Assembly (NCBI GenBank): GCA_018712345.1
Contig: DVHG01000017.1
Location: forward strand, 1 to 64,000
Direction of reading: 5' to 3'
Length of the DNA stretch: 64,000 bases
Source of the DNA: Candidatus Onthovicinus excrementipullorum
GTDB lineage: Bacteria > Bacillota > Clostridia > Oscillospirales > Acutalibacteraceae
Shown: positions 36,833-46,493 of the stretch, piece by piece
Layout of the letters: every line of letters begins with the position of its first letter
How positions within the stretch are numbered: the first letter of the stretch is position 1
Notes under the pieces: model-generated
The model's input: only the letters and a program-made list of their open reading frames with translations
Databases searched by the model: none
What the model was told of the DNA's origin: nothing
Translations under genes and position numbers: made by a program

Positions 36833-36909
36833 ATGCTTTCAGGGCCTTTCACCCGGCGCCCTGTTTTTCCGTGATGCTCCCCGGCCCGGTTGGCCTGAGA
36901 GACATCGGC

Positions 36910-37740
36910 TCACTGGCCGCAGCAGCAGGAACCGTTTCCGTTTTGCCCCGATTTGGGCGGGAAAAATTCGTCGACCGGGAACTCAATCTTCTTAAAAATG
37001 TCGCAGGGATCATCCGTATCACAGGAGCACTCCTTCTCCGGCATGCAGAAATCGTAGGCTGGAATCAGCATCTGCACATCCCGCTCAAGCTGGATAATCG
37101 AGAACAGGCCCAGCGTCACCAGGACAGCCTGCCTCTCCGCGCCGGTTCCAAACTCACCGTCAAAGCAGTTGCAGATGCAGCGCGGTATGTTGCAGCAGCA
37201 CGGCGCACAGCAGTTGCAGGCGTCACACAGCCGGGCATCCAAACAGACCGGATCCACGGCCTGAACTTTCGCGCGCGGGTTTGTAGATGTGCGGAAGAGC
37301 TGGTCATCCGATTCATCTGCGCGGTACTTGGACGAAAAGACCTTGACATTGCCGTCGCTGCCGTACAGGATGCACTTTTTGGAGAAGGTGCACAGGCCGG
37401 ATACCTGCGTGGGCGGTGTGAGCGGCTGGGTGAATACGTCGAATGTCACACGGAAGAAGAAGGTGATATCCACCGTGTAGAACCCCCGATTAAATGGGAC
37501 CTCCTCCACATCGATAAAGGCATTCAGAATCTCGCTGCCATGGCAGCGGATCGAGGTTGCCTCATTGATGACCGCCTGCGCGTTCGTCGTGAACAGAACG
37601 CGCAGATCGCTCAGGCAGTCCTTGTCGGCGCAGGAGTCATAAACCCTGCTGGTATCGATGCACACAGCTTCCCGTATTGCACCGGCCGGATCGGCAGCTG
37701 CCGCCTGCGCAGCGGAGTAAGGCTGTTTCAAATCTGCCAT
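36910..37740 (-). CDS. Cysteine-rich conserved protein of unknown function
   Basis: A 276-residue soluble protein with no signal peptide. The N-terminal half has VCIDTSRVYDSCADKDCL (about residues 26-43), then a long beta-like region. A dense cysteine cluster follows (about 170-190: CDACNCCAPCCCN then RCICNCFDGE). The tail ends with CMPEKECSCDTDDPC and GSCCCGQ. I do not know a function. The cysteine density, the VCIDT-VYDSC pattern and presence in a spore former suggest a coat or disulfide-linked structural protein, or metal binding (inference only). AGGAGG precedes the ATG at 37740, and a strong hairpin sits just upstream of it. Confidence 0.75.
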   Translation of the reverse strand: MADLKQPYSAAQAAAADPAGAIREAVCIDTSRVYDSCADKDCLSDLRVLFTTNAQAVINEATSIRCHGSEILNAFIDVEEVPFNRGFYTVDITFFFRVTFDVFTQPLTPPTQVSGLCTFSKKCILYGSDGNVKVFSSKYRADESDDQLFRTSTNPRAKVQAVDPVCLDARLCDACNCCAPCCCNIPRCICNCFDGEFGTGAERQAVLVTLGLFSIIQLERDVQMLIPAYDFCMPEKECSCDTDDPCDIFKKIEFPVDEFFPPKSGQNGNGSCCCGQ

Positions 37741-37759
37741 AAAATTTCCTCCTATGTTC

Positions 37760-37790
37760 ATGGTATTGAAATATAAAATTTCAATACCAT
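37760..37790 (-). promoter_or_regulatory. Leader hairpin before the cysteine-rich gene
   Basis: A perfect 13-bp inverted repeat (37760-37772 with 37778-37790) with a 5-nt loop. It ends a few nt upstream of AGGAGG on the minus strand. It has no U tract, so it is more likely an mRNA-stabilising or regulatory hairpin, or an operator, than a terminator. Confidence 0.5.
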
Positions 37791-37806
37791 CTTATGACAG
37801 AAGAAA

Positions 37807-37838
37807 AGAATGGTTACATCCACAGATGCAGCCATTCT
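37807..37838 (-). terminator. Terminator of pcrA
   Basis: Stem 37807-37820 with 37825-37838 (two GU pairs on RNA) with a 4-nt loop, followed on the minus strand by TTTCTTC, 12 nt after the pcrA stop. Confidence 0.75.
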
Positions 37839-37849
37839 TCTGGATGATT

Positions 37850-40261
37850 TTATTCTGGTTTGGAGAGGTTGGCGTAGTTGGCCATGAGCTTTTTTGTCCC
37901 GGCGCGGTCAAACGCGATCTCCAGCAGCGTATCGTTGCCCATGGGGGTTACCTTCAGCACGACACCCGTGCCAAAGGTCTTATGAATCGCCGTATCCCCC
38001 ACGCTGAAGTGCAGCCCAGACCGTCTCGCCGGGGCGGCGGCACGCTCAAAACGTCTGCCGGCGGTACCGCCGGCAGACGCACTGTACGGCCGGCTGACAG
38101 GTTTAGACTGCCCGCCATATTCCGCCCTTTCCGAACGGCTTCCGGAATATGGGTAAGCAGAGGAAAAGCCATCGGACAGCGCTGAGGAAAAATCGACCAG
38201 TTCATTCGGAATCTCCTTGGCAAAACGCGATTTTGGGTTCCGCGAGGTCATGCCGAACATCAGGCGGGAATTGGCCATAGTGATGTTCAGCTCCTCCTTG
38301 GCCCGCGTGATACCGACATAGGCAAGCCTCCGTTCCTCCTCCACCTCCTCCGGCACATAGACGGACTGACTTCCGGGAAAGATGCCCTCCTCCATGCCGG
38401 GAATAAAGACGACGGGGAACTCGAGCCCCTTGGAGGAGTGGAGCGTCATCATCAGCACGGCGTCGGCCGTAGCGTCGTAATTGTCAATGTCGGTCATCAG
38501 GGAGACCTCCTCCAGGAATCCCACCAGATCGCCCTGCGGATTCTCCTCGCTATAGCGCTGGAGATTGGAGGAGAGCTCCTGGATGTTCTCCAGCCTGTTC
38601 TGATACGTCTCCTCATCCAGCTTGAGCGCATCCAGATAGCCGCTCTCACGCATGACCAGCTCAAAGAACTCATGCAGCGGCATGTCGCCCATCTGGCGCT
38701 CAAACCCCTCGATCATCGCGGCAAATGCCTTCATTTTGGAAGCTGAACGCGAGAGGCGTTCATACTGGTCCGCCGTTTTAAGCACCTCAAAAAGATCAAT
38801 GCCGACCCCTTCGGAAATTTCCACCGCGGTACGCAGGCTGGTCTCCCCGATGCCGCGCTTGGGCTCGTTGATAATCCGGCGCAGCCGCACTGCATCCCCA
38901 TGGTTGACAATTACACAGAGATAGGCAATCGCGTCCTTGACCTCTTTTCGATCATAGAACTTGTGCCCGCCGATCATGCGGTAGGAGACACCGGAACGGA
39001 CAAACGCCTGCTCAATGGCGCTCGACTGCGCGTTCATCCTGTAGAGAACGGCGTGATCGCTCCACCGTCTCCCGCGGGCCACATTGTTGAGGATCGTCTG
39101 GGTAATGTAGGCAGCCTCATCCCGCTCATCCTGTGAGACGTGGACACAGATCTTCCTTCCGGCACCGTTGGCCGTCCACAGATTTTTACCCATGCGGCCG
39201 CTGTTGTTGGCGATCACTGCGTTGGCCGCATCCAGAATATTCTGCGTGGAGCGGTAATTCTGCTCCAGGCGGATGACCTTGGCATCCGGATACTGGTTCT
39301 CAAAGTCCAAAATATTCTCAATGGTGGCACCGCGGAACTTATAAATACTTTGATCGTCGTCACCTACGACGCAAAAATTCCGGTACTTGGCAGCGAGCAT
39401 GCTGACCAGAACATACTGGGCATGGTTGGTATCCTGATACTCGTCCACCATGATATATCGGAATCTGTCGCTGTACTTTTGCAGCAGGTCATTATTTTGC
39501 CGGAACAGCCGGACCGTATTGACGATGATATCGTCAAAATCCATCGCATCCGCAGCATAGAGCTTTTTCTGATACAGCTCATACGCCTGTGCGACACTGC
39601 GGCCCAGAATATCCCCGCTGTTCATCTGCATGTACTCCTCAGGCGAGATCAGGCTGTCCTTGGCGTTGCTGATTTTATTCAGGATCACCTTATGGCTCAG
39701 ATGGCGGTCATCAATCCCGAGCGCCCGCTGGCACTCCTTCATAACCCGGCGGGAGTCATCCGTATCATAGATCGTAAAGTGGCTTGAATAGCCAAGAGCC
39801 ATGCCCTCCCGCCGCAGGATCCGGGCGCACATGGCGTGGAAGGTGCCGGCCCAGATATCATTGGCGTCCTCCGGGCCAAGCATGTTTTCCAGCCGCTCCT
39901 TTAACTCCGTGGCCGCCTTATTGGTGAAGGTGATCGCCAGGATCTGCCAGGGGCGCACAGCGGAGACGACTAGTGGGATATCATCAATTTCCGTCTCCTT
40001 CCCCTGCACATACGCCTCCAGCCTGCTCAGCTGCTCATGCGTGTATTCATAGAAAACTTCATCGCTGTTGTATGCATCGCCGTAGCGGATCATATTGGCG
40101 ATCCTGTTGACGAGCACGGTTGTCTTGCCGCTCCCGGCCCCCGCAAGGACGAGCAGTGGCCCGTTGATGGCAAAGACGGCCTGTTTCTGCCTGTCATTCA
40201 TCCTACCGAATTTTTTACCGATAACCGCCCTGCGCAGGCGAACAAATTCTGCGTTTGTCAA
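37850..40261 (-). CDS. pcrA: UvrD/PcrA-type ATP-dependent DNA helicase
   Basis: An 803-residue SF1A 3'-5' helicase for DNA repair and replication-fork clearance. Motif I LAGAGSGKT (about 39-47), Ia ITFTNKAA, II VDEYQDTN, III GDDDQSIYKFRGA, IV LEQNYRST, V MTLHSSKGLEFPVVFI and VI RRLAYVGITRAKEEL are present. A Tudor-like C-terminal domain ends the protein (GDTAIHKTFGTGVVLKV). The start is TTG with AAGGGG 8 nt upstream. Upstream on the same strand is a U32 peptidase gene. Confidence 0.95.
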   Translation of the reverse strand: MTNAEFVRLRRAVIGKKFGRMNDRQKQAVFAINGPLLVLAGAGSGKTTVLVNRIANMIRYGDAYNSDEVFYEYTHEQLSRLEAYVQGKETEIDDIPLVVSAVRPWQILAITFTNKAATELKERLENMLGPEDANDIWAGTFHAMCARILRREGMALGYSSHFTIYDTDDSRRVMKECQRALGIDDRHLSHKVILNKISNAKDSLISPEEYMQMNSGDILGRSVAQAYELYQKKLYAADAMDFDDIIVNTVRLFRQNNDLLQKYSDRFRYIMVDEYQDTNHAQYVLVSMLAAKYRNFCVVGDDDQSIYKFRGATIENILDFENQYPDAKVIRLEQNYRSTQNILDAANAVIANNSGRMGKNLWTANGAGRKICVHVSQDERDEAAYITQTILNNVARGRRWSDHAVLYRMNAQSSAIEQAFVRSGVSYRMIGGHKFYDRKEVKDAIAYLCVIVNHGDAVRLRRIINEPKRGIGETSLRTAVEISEGVGIDLFEVLKTADQYERLSRSASKMKAFAAMIEGFERQMGDMPLHEFFELVMRESGYLDALKLDEETYQNRLENIQELSSNLQRYSEENPQGDLVGFLEEVSLMTDIDNYDATADAVLMMTLHSSKGLEFPVVFIPGMEEGIFPGSQSVYVPEEVEEERRLAYVGITRAKEELNITMANSRLMFGMTSRNPKSRFAKEIPNELVDFSSALSDGFSSAYPYSGSRSERAEYGGQSKPVSRPYSASAGGTAGRRFERAAAPARRSGLHFSVGDTAIHKTFGTGVVLKVTPMGNDTLLEIAFDRAGTKKLMANYANLSKPE

Positions 40262-40288
40262 AAAAATACCCCTTATCCTGAAAATACT

Positions 40289-41527
40289 TCATCCGTTCCT
40301 GCGCCGCACGATGGCCCCCGGCTCAACTGAAAAATCACAGTCGAAGGAGGCCTCCATCATGGGGTGGGGCGCACATTCGACGGCGTTCCCCTCCCCATCC
40401 TGCAACCGGTGGACGGTTATGGAAAACGGCGGCCTTCCGTGTGGGAGGATCTCCAACTCCTCCCCATCAAAGAACCGATTGCGCTGTGTTACAAAGCAGC
40501 GCCCCTCCTCACACCGCTCTACGACAGCTGCAACCTGCCACCCGCGGATATAGCCGGGGTGATCGTGAATCTGAGCACGGATGAGCGGGCTATCAAAATA
40601 ATAGCCGGTGCAGTAGGTGCGGTGGCTCACCTTTTCCAGCTCCTCCACGATCCAGCGCGGCGTCCTGAAGTCAGGAGAGGGGGCCTGGCGGTAGGCATCC
40701 AGTGCACAGCGGTAAGCGTTGGTTACCACGGCGGTATAATAGGATGCCTTTGCCCGCCCCTCGATCTTCAGGCTGGAAATTCCCGACTCAACCAGTTCCG
40801 GAATATGTTCAATCATGCACAGGTCCCGGGAGCTGAGGATATACGTCCCCTCACCGTCCTCTTCGACCGGTAGGTACTCCCCTTCCCGTGTCGATTCCAT
40901 CAGTGCATACTTCCATCGGCATGGCTGGGCACAGTCCCCGCGGTTTGCATCGCGCCCCGTAAAGTACGAGGAGAGCAGGCACCTCCCGGAAAAAGAGACA
41001 CACATAGAACCGTGGACAAAGCATTCCACTTCCGCCCCACCCGGCAGCGCAGCAGCTATTTGTCGAATCTCTTCGATCGGCAGTTCCCGGGCGAGCACAA
41101 TACGTTTTGCACCCATACCGACGAGGACGGAAGCGGCCAGAGAATTGGTCACCCCCTCCTGGGTGGAGATATGGATCTCCATTTCCGGTACTGTACGGCG
41201 CGCCAGCTCCAGCGCCGCCAGATCCGTGAGAATCAGAGCATCTACCCCGCACTGCTGTGCCTGCCTGAAAAAATCCGGCAGCGCGTCAAGATCACCGTTG
41301 TGCATGAGGATATTGCAGGTCAGATATACCCTTACGCCGCGGCGGTGGGCATAGCGTACGCCGAGCGCAAGGGTATCGCGATCAAAATTTTTAGGGGAGG
41401 AACGCATTCCGAACCGCTCAGCACCGAGATAGACCGCATCTGCGCCAAAATCCACGGCGGCCCGGAGGCTCTCAAAATCGCCCGCCGGAGCGAGCAGCTC
41501 CGGCAGGACTGGTGTGTATTTATCCAT
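40289..41527 (-). CDS. U32 family peptidase
   Basis: A 412-residue U32 family protein (collagenase-like; related to the RlhA/TrhP groups that act in RNA hydroxylation). The N-terminal LLAPAGDFESLRAAVDFGADAVYLG pattern and the signature CFVHGSMCVSFSGRC...NRGDCAQPCRW are present. These cysteines may bind an iron-sulfur cluster. The start is placed at the ATG of MDKYTP; upstream sequence in frame has no homology. It overlaps the mltG stop by 8 nt and precedes pcrA. Confidence 0.88.
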   Translation of the reverse strand: MDKYTPVLPELLAPAGDFESLRAAVDFGADAVYLGAERFGMRSSPKNFDRDTLALGVRYAHRRGVRVYLTCNILMHNGDLDALPDFFRQAQQCGVDALILTDLAALELARRTVPEMEIHISTQEGVTNSLAASVLVGMGAKRIVLARELPIEEIRQIAAALPGGAEVECFVHGSMCVSFSGRCLLSSYFTGRDANRGDCAQPCRWKYALMESTREGEYLPVEEDGEGTYILSSRDLCMIEHIPELVESGISSLKIEGRAKASYYTAVVTNAYRCALDAYRQAPSPDFRTPRWIVEELEKVSHRTYCTGYYFDSPLIRAQIHDHPGYIRGWQVAAVVERCEEGRCFVTQRNRFFDGEELEILPHGRPPFSITVHRLQDGEGNAVECAPHPMMEASFDCDFSVEPGAIVRRRNG

Positions 41528-42848
41528 TGGAACCACCGCTGTTTGCCTTGGCCTGATTGGCCTCGTGCTCCTGATCCGTTCTGGCCAGCCACATCTTGCC
41601 ATTGCTGTCATGGTAGAAGTAATAGTATGGGCTGTTCTCTGTCGGATAGAGGGCGGCTTTGATTGCGTTAAGGCTCGGATTGCAAATCGGCCCCTTGGGC
41701 AAGCCCAGACAGGCCCCATTGTAAGTGTTGTAAGAGCGCTCATAGAGACTCTTCTGCGCATCGTCCGTCAGATTGGGCTCAATATAATTATAGTAATAAT
41801 AGGAGGTGGAATCCATCTGGAGCAGCGGATACTCAACCGGATTCTTCAGACGGTTGTGGATGACCGCTGAGACATCGGCCATCTGATCCGCACTGCCGGC
41901 CTCACGCTCAATGATGGAGGCAATCACCATGATCTGATCCCAGGTGTAGCCGAGCTCCTGTGCGCGATTGATATCCAGCGTGGCGATCATTTCCTCATAC
42001 CGATCAAGGAATTTCTTGATGACGTCATTCGGGTTGCTGTCCGCGTAAAAGCGGTATGTGTCCGGGAACAGATATCCCTCCAGCAGATAATAGCGGCCGT
42101 TCTGGTCCTCCTCAGCAAGAGCGGCAATGAACGGATAGCTGCTGAAATCGGTATTGGCAATGGTGTCATACAGATCCTCCGCAGAGCAGACCCCCATCTC
42201 ATTGAGGCGCTCAATAATCTGATCAAGCGTCCAGCCCTCCGGGATGGTGACCTCCTTCTCCTCGGCGGTCTTTGGCTTAGCCTTGAAGAGATAGAGCATT
42301 TCCTCTACGCCGATATTGGTATCCACCGTGTACACACCGCCGACGTAGTTGTCCTCATAGCCGCGGATTTTGGCAAACAACTTGCAAAAAATGCCGTTCT
42401 GAACCAATCCATTATCCTGAAGAATATCAATAATTTGCGAGGTGGTGGCTCCTTCGGGTATTTCCACGCGCACGGAATCCTCATTCACGCCGATTGCAAG
42501 AACATCCCGGATGCAGAAAATAGCATACACGGAGAGCAGAACGGCGACGAGCAGCGCCACAAGGCCGGAAAGGATCAGAATTCGCTTACGAGCAATCCGC
42601 TGCGCCGGTGAAGGGGCAGCTTTTTTGCTGCCTGAAGGCGCAGTCCGGCGCTTGATGCCATAGCGGGCGGCGGGCCGTTTCACCGTAGCGTCGGATTGCC
42701 TTTTTTTCGCGGCATCGGAACGCACCGGGGGCACCTGGCGCGTGTGATATTTCTCCATATCGACCGGATCGTCAAAAGCGGAACGCAGGGCGTCGTAGGG
42801 ATCCTGACGCCCCTCTGTGCTGTGACTTCGATAATTCTTGTCCGCCAT
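41520..42848 (-). CDS. mltG: Endolytic murein transglycosylase MltG
   Basis: A 442-residue YceG-like membrane protein that cleaves nascent glycan strands. A long basic, low-complexity cytoplasmic tail (about 1-85) precedes one membrane segment (about 88-112). The LysM-like subdomain (VEIPEGATTSQIIDIL) comes before the catalytic core with EGYLFPDTY and the catalytic Glu in ASIIEREAG. The C-terminal PKGPICNPSLNAIKAAL motif is also typical. It is in a run of same-strand genes from tmk to pcrA. Confidence 0.95.
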   Translation of the reverse strand: MADKNYRSHSTEGRQDPYDALRSAFDDPVDMEKYHTRQVPPVRSDAAKKRQSDATVKRPAARYGIKRRTAPSGSKKAAPSPAQRIARKRILILSGLVALLVAVLLSVYAIFCIRDVLAIGVNEDSVRVEIPEGATTSQIIDILQDNGLVQNGIFCKLFAKIRGYEDNYVGGVYTVDTNIGVEEMLYLFKAKPKTAEEKEVTIPEGWTLDQIIERLNEMGVCSAEDLYDTIANTDFSSYPFIAALAEEDQNGRYYLLEGYLFPDTYRFYADSNPNDVIKKFLDRYEEMIATLDINRAQELGYTWDQIMVIASIIEREAGSADQMADVSAVIHNRLKNPVEYPLLQMDSTSYYYYNYIEPNLTDDAQKSLYERSYNTYNGACLGLPKGPICNPSLNAIKAALYPTENSPYYYFYHDSNGKMWLARTDQEHEANQAKANSGGSNG

Positions 42849-42863
42849 TCGTTCTCCTCCATA

Positions 42864-43439
42864 TCAATCAGGTAAAATGAGCCCATCGGGCGTCGCGACG
42901 CCGTGTACGGGCTTGTCCGTCTCCTCCCGCGGGATTGAGTCCACAATCTGCTGCGTAAAACAGTACCCAAGCGCCGTTCCGGAAAAGGTGCTGAGAAAAC
43001 GGTCATAGTATCCGCCGCCGTACCCAATCCGGTAACCGTCTCCGGAAAAGGCGAGACCGGGGACGATGCACAGTCCTCCCTCCTCTGTAAGGGGTTCGCA
43101 GCCCTCTGAAGGCTCCGAAATCCCATACAGACCCGGAAGCAGATCATGCACGGGGTCACAGACGCGGTAAAAGGCCATATGGCCCCTCCGGGAGGGATCG
43201 CAACGCGGAAGAAACAGCCGCTTGCCATCCAGAAGTGCCCGCCGGATCACGGGAAAGGTACTGAGCTCATCCCTGTAAGATACATATATTAAAATTTTAT
43301 CAGATTTTTGGTAGAAATCAAGCTCAAAAACGTGTTTTGCAGCGGCTTCAGCCAAAATTCCCCGTTTTTCCTGGGGAATTTCACGCCTGATCCGGCGAAA
43401 TTTGTCGCGCAGCGCGCACTTTTCCTGCACAGTCCCCAT
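42864..43439 (-). CDS. 5-formyltetrahydrofolate cyclo-ligase
   Basis: A 191-residue enzyme that converts 5-formyl-THF to 5,10-methenyl-THF with ATP. The N-terminal KCALRDKFRRIRREI helix and the C-terminal nucleotide motif GYRIGYGGGYYDRFL are diagnostic. It overlaps the stop of the DJ-1-like gene by 1 nt. Its folate role fits the nearby dTMP genes tmk and thyX. Confidence 0.93.
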   Translation of the reverse strand: MGTVQEKCALRDKFRRIRREIPQEKRGILAEAAAKHVFELDFYQKSDKILIYVSYRDELSTFPVIRRALLDGKRLFLPRCDPSRRGHMAFYRVCDPVHDLLPGLYGISEPSEGCEPLTEEGGLCIVPGLAFSGDGYRIGYGGGYYDRFLSTFSGTALGYCFTQQIVDSIPREETDKPVHGVATPDGLILPD

Positions 43440-43987
43440 CAGCGTATGTACTGCATGGAGGCGAGTACCTGCGCAGCCTTTTCCGCACCGACAAATTCAG
43501 CGGCGATCCGCTCCCCGAACTCCAGCGCAGCTCCGGCGCCCTTGGCCGTAATGATATTCCCATCCCGGCAGACTGGTTCTGTTCCCAGCCGTGCACCGTC
43601 CAAAGCCTCCTCAAATCCCGGGAAACAGACGGCCGTTTTGCCGCGCAACAGGCCCATCTCGCCGAGAATACTCGGCGCGGCGCAGATGGCGGCCACAATA
43701 CGCCCGCAGGCATTGGCTGTGCGCACGGCAGCCAGCACCGCGTTATTCTTTTTCAGGTTCAGCGTGCCGGGCATCCCACCCGGCAGCAGGACGGCCTGCG
43801 CATGCTCGGCATCCACCTGCTCTAAAGTGCAGTCACAGACAACCGGAATCCCGTGCGCTCCTGTCACCGTACTCCCGGTAACGCCGACTGTCTTTACCTC
43901 AAGCCCGCACCGCCGCAGGACATCCAGCGGCGCGATGGCCTCCACTTCCTCAAAACCCTCTGCCAGAAAAATATAGATCATTTTCAA
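43439..43987 (-). CDS. DJ-1/PfpI family protein
   Basis: A 182-residue single-domain DJ-1 superfamily protein. The N-terminal LAEGFEEVEAIAPLDVLRR with the conserved Glu, and the nucleophile elbow AAICAAP with Cys102, are present. Family members act as glyoxalases, deglycases or chaperones; the actual role is unknown. It lies 8 nt after the GNAT gene in the same operon. Confidence 0.9.
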   Translation of the reverse strand: MKMIYIFLAEGFEEVEAIAPLDVLRRCGLEVKTVGVTGSTVTGAHGIPVVCDCTLEQVDAEHAQAVLLPGGMPGTLNLKKNNAVLAAVRTANACGRIVAAICAAPSILGEMGLLRGKTAVCFPGFEEALDGARLGTEPVCRDGNIITAKGAGAALEFGERIAAEFVGAEKAAQVLASMQYIR

Positions 43988-43995
43988 TCGCTCCT

Positions 43996-44841
43996 TTATC
44001 CAAGAGTCAGGCCGATGTACGGCTTGTCCGCCGGACCGGCTGTAAAATTGTGATCATCCGTCAGCGGCAGGATCATCCCCCGTGCCCGGACAGCCGTTTC
44101 ATCATCCCCTGCACGCGGGGGGCGGATAATCCTGTATTCGGCCGCGCGCACGGAATGCTGCAGCGCCGAGCGCAGCTCCTCCTCCCGATCCGGGCGGGCA
44201 ATCCACTCGTCCACGCAGCAGAGATCACCCTCACGATGATACAGGACGTACCCCGCGCGAGTAAACAGGATCTCCCCGCCGGTAAAAAGATGCTCGTGCA
44301 CCGCATAGCAGAATTCTCTACCGTGCCACATCAGTCCGCCGCACTGACGGAGAGCCTCCCGCCGCATCCGCTCCATTTCCGGGATATCTACCGGCAGCAC
44401 CGCTGCTGCCGGTCCGGTGTGCTCCGAAACGCGAAAAGATTCGTACGCTCCATAAAAAGCGGTTTTAAAGCCAGACCTGCCGTAATACCCGAACAAACTC
44501 TCCTCCGCCGGCACCAGCACAATGGAATGGAAGCCGGCGCTGCGGCAGAAATCGGCAGCGAACCGGATCATGCCCCCCATGATACCGCGCGAGCGATACT
44601 GCGGAAGGGTGGCGGCAGCATAGAGATAGGCCGCACGGTTCTCCTGCCCCTGAAAGCATACGGATGACTCCAGCAGGAAGAGCATTGCGCAGACTTGCCC
44701 ATCCTCTTCGGCTACTATGGTGCTGGCCGGAACAAAGGCATTGCGGAAAAAGAAATCAATATACGGTTCCCCATCGCCGAAGCACTCCGACCAGATCTGC
44801 TTCAGCCGGTCCACATCTGCAGCGCAGGCTATCCGGATCAT
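43996..44841 (-). CDS. GNAT family N-acetyltransferase
   Basis: A 281-residue acetyltransferase with an N-terminal GNAT domain (1-150): IRIACAADVDRLKQIW, then YLYAAATLPQYRSRGIMGGMI, the acetyl-CoA loop. The C-terminal 130 residues form a second, SCP2-like or degenerate GNAT half, as in Eis-like enzymes. The substrate is unknown. It overlaps the DUF2156 gene by 4 nt. Confidence 0.85.
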   Translation of the reverse strand: MIRIACAADVDRLKQIWSECFGDGEPYIDFFFRNAFVPASTIVAEEDGQVCAMLFLLESSVCFQGQENRAAYLYAAATLPQYRSRGIMGGMIRFAADFCRSAGFHSIVLVPAEESLFGYYGRSGFKTAFYGAYESFRVSEHTGPAAAVLPVDIPEMERMRREALRQCGGLMWHGREFCYAVHEHLFTGGEILFTRAGYVLYHREGDLCCVDEWIARPDREEELRSALQHSVRAAEYRIIRPPRAGDDETAVRARGMILPLTDDHNFTAGPADKPYIGLTLG

Positions 44842-45737
44842 CCCAGATCCTCCCGATAATAGGCAAGATGCTTCTCAAGCAGGATCTCAGGATAATAGGA
44901 GAGCTTTGCCTTGCGCAGGCCCTCGTCACCCGTATCCTCCTCCCGGTTGATATACCGATAACCGGAGAGCTCATTGCGTGCAAATTCATTATTGATGATC
45001 GGATAGGCGCCGCGCACGGAGGAAAACGCCTTTTCAATATGCGTACAGAAGCAATCGTCATTGATCGGCTCACCAATCGTATAGGCGACTACGCCGTCCT
45101 GTGTCCGGATCAGGCCGCCGACCAGGCCGAGTTCCCAGAAATGGTTGAACGCATGGTTGACAGCGCGCTGCTCCGTGGCGATCTCCTCGGGCTTACGTTC
45201 ACTGTTGAGCGCCTCCCACTCCTCATTCATCCGGCGGCATTCCTCAATGTTTTCCGGTGTGATGCGCTCATACTGCCAGTCAAAATTCTTTTTAAAGTAG
45301 GAGATATGATTTCGCTTGCCGTGGTACTTTTTGCCGGAGAGATCAATCAGGTCACGGGAAGAATAGATATAGTCAAAATCATCCCTGGACGCCTCATAGG
45401 TGAATTTCCCAGGATATACCTCATTCAGATAGGCAATCCCCTCCGGTGTTACACCGTGCATGATAAAGGGGATCCCCCTTTGCCCCGCGTCAGCGCGGAT
45501 GGCCTCAATCGCCTCCCGCCGGTCTCCGATGCCAGCCGGCATGCAGTAGGTCGCGCGGTGCTCCTCATTGCTGATCGCCAGGGCAAAATCCTGAAAATGG
45601 GCGATCTTGGTCCCGAATACGCCGCACCACAAGAACATATTGCCAAAGGTGTACTCGCACCCCAGATAACCGGATGCGCGCAGTAGCGGGAGGGACCACC
45701 GCCTGTCCTCCATCGTTGGCTTATGAAATTCCAGCAT
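44838..45737 (-). CDS. DUF2156 (phosphatidylglycerol lysyltransferase-domain) protein
   Basis: A 299-residue protein with the DUF2156/LPG synthase C-terminal fold, which is built from two GNAT-like halves. It lacks the membrane domain of MprF. Residues such as LIDLSGKKYHGKRNHISYFKKNF in the middle and REEDTGDEGLRKAKLSYYPEI near the end are typical. The function is not established. It is 3 nt after tmk and overlaps the GNAT gene. Confidence 0.88.
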   Translation of the reverse strand: MLEFHKPTMEDRRWSLPLLRASGYLGCEYTFGNMFLWCGVFGTKIAHFQDFALAISNEEHRATYCMPAGIGDRREAIEAIRADAGQRGIPFIMHGVTPEGIAYLNEVYPGKFTYEASRDDFDYIYSSRDLIDLSGKKYHGKRNHISYFKKNFDWQYERITPENIEECRRMNEEWEALNSERKPEEIATEQRAVNHAFNHFWELGLVGGLIRTQDGVVAYTIGEPINDDCFCTHIEKAFSSVRGAYPIINNEFARNELSGYRYINREEDTGDEGLRKAKLSYYPEILLEKHLAYYREDLG

Positions 45738-45740
45738 AAA

Positions 45741-46406
45741 TTATAACTCCTTTGACACTGCGGAGAAGATCTCGTCACTGATCTCCTCAATTGTTCTCGG
45801 CTTGCCGCCGTTCGCGCAGCGGATGACACGCCAGCCCCAATGCCGTGCAGCAAACGAAGCAGTCGCGCGGCACTGGTTGAGATATTCCACGTTGCACTCA
45901 TGGACATCCTTCCGGACATCATCCCCACCATAGCGCTGAGTCATCAGCTGTTGTGAAATCTCCACAGGCATATCCAGATAAAAGACGAGGTCAGGACGCG
46001 GGATGCCATTTTTGACATATTCCAGATCCTCAATCCACTCGAGGAAGGCCTTCCATTCAGATGCGGGCAGCTTTCCCATCTGGTGGACGGCATTTGAAGT
46101 GGCATAGCGATCGGCGAGGATCAGTTTCCCATCCCGATAATCCTGCCCCCAGTGGCGCTGATAGCTTGCATAGCGGTCCACCGCATAGAAAAGGGAGGCC
46201 GCATAGGCGTTGACATCCTCCGCTTGCGCGCCAAACTCTCCATTCAGATACATTTTCACCAATGTGCTGGATGGATCCTCATAGTCGGGCAGCTTGATCC
46301 TGCGGCATTCCCGGCCCGATTCGCTCATCCGCCGCATCAGGCAGTCAATCTGCGTTGATTTTCCGCTGCCGTCAAGCCCTTCAAGGACAACCAGTTTACC
46401 GTGCAT
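45741..46406 (-). CDS. tmk: Thymidylate kinase-like protein
   Basis: A 221-residue P-loop kinase of the thymidylate kinase family that phosphorylates dTMP. The P-loop EGLDGSGKST is near residues 8-17, and the DRYATSNAVHQ motif replaces the usual DRYxxSxxAYQ. The lid region RYGGDDVRKDVHE is longer than in typical Tmk. The ATG at 46406 is preferred because the GGGAGG site abuts the earlier ATG. It is divergent from thyX, so dTMP synthesis and phosphorylation are neighbours. Confidence 0.85.
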   Translation of the reverse strand: MHGKLVVLEGLDGSGKSTQIDCLMRRMSESGRECRRIKLPDYEDPSSTLVKMYLNGEFGAQAEDVNAYAASLFYAVDRYASYQRHWGQDYRDGKLILADRYATSNAVHQMGKLPASEWKAFLEWIEDLEYVKNGIPRPDLVFYLDMPVEISQQLMTQRYGGDDVRKDVHECNVEYLNQCRATASFAARHWGWRVIRCANGGKPRTIEEISDEIFSAVSKEL

Positions 46407-46437
46407 GTGTGAACACATCCTCCCGTTTAATAGTAAT

Positions 46438-46465
46438 ATTATACCATTTATTCCTTTTTAATCAA
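46438..46465 (-). promoter_or_regulatory. Promoter of the tmk operon
   Basis: Minus-strand TTGATT (plus 46460-46465) and TATAAT (46438-46443) with a 16-bp spacer. Confidence 0.65.
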
Positions 46466-46493
46466 GCAGCTTCTCGCGGAGAGCAGCACACAA

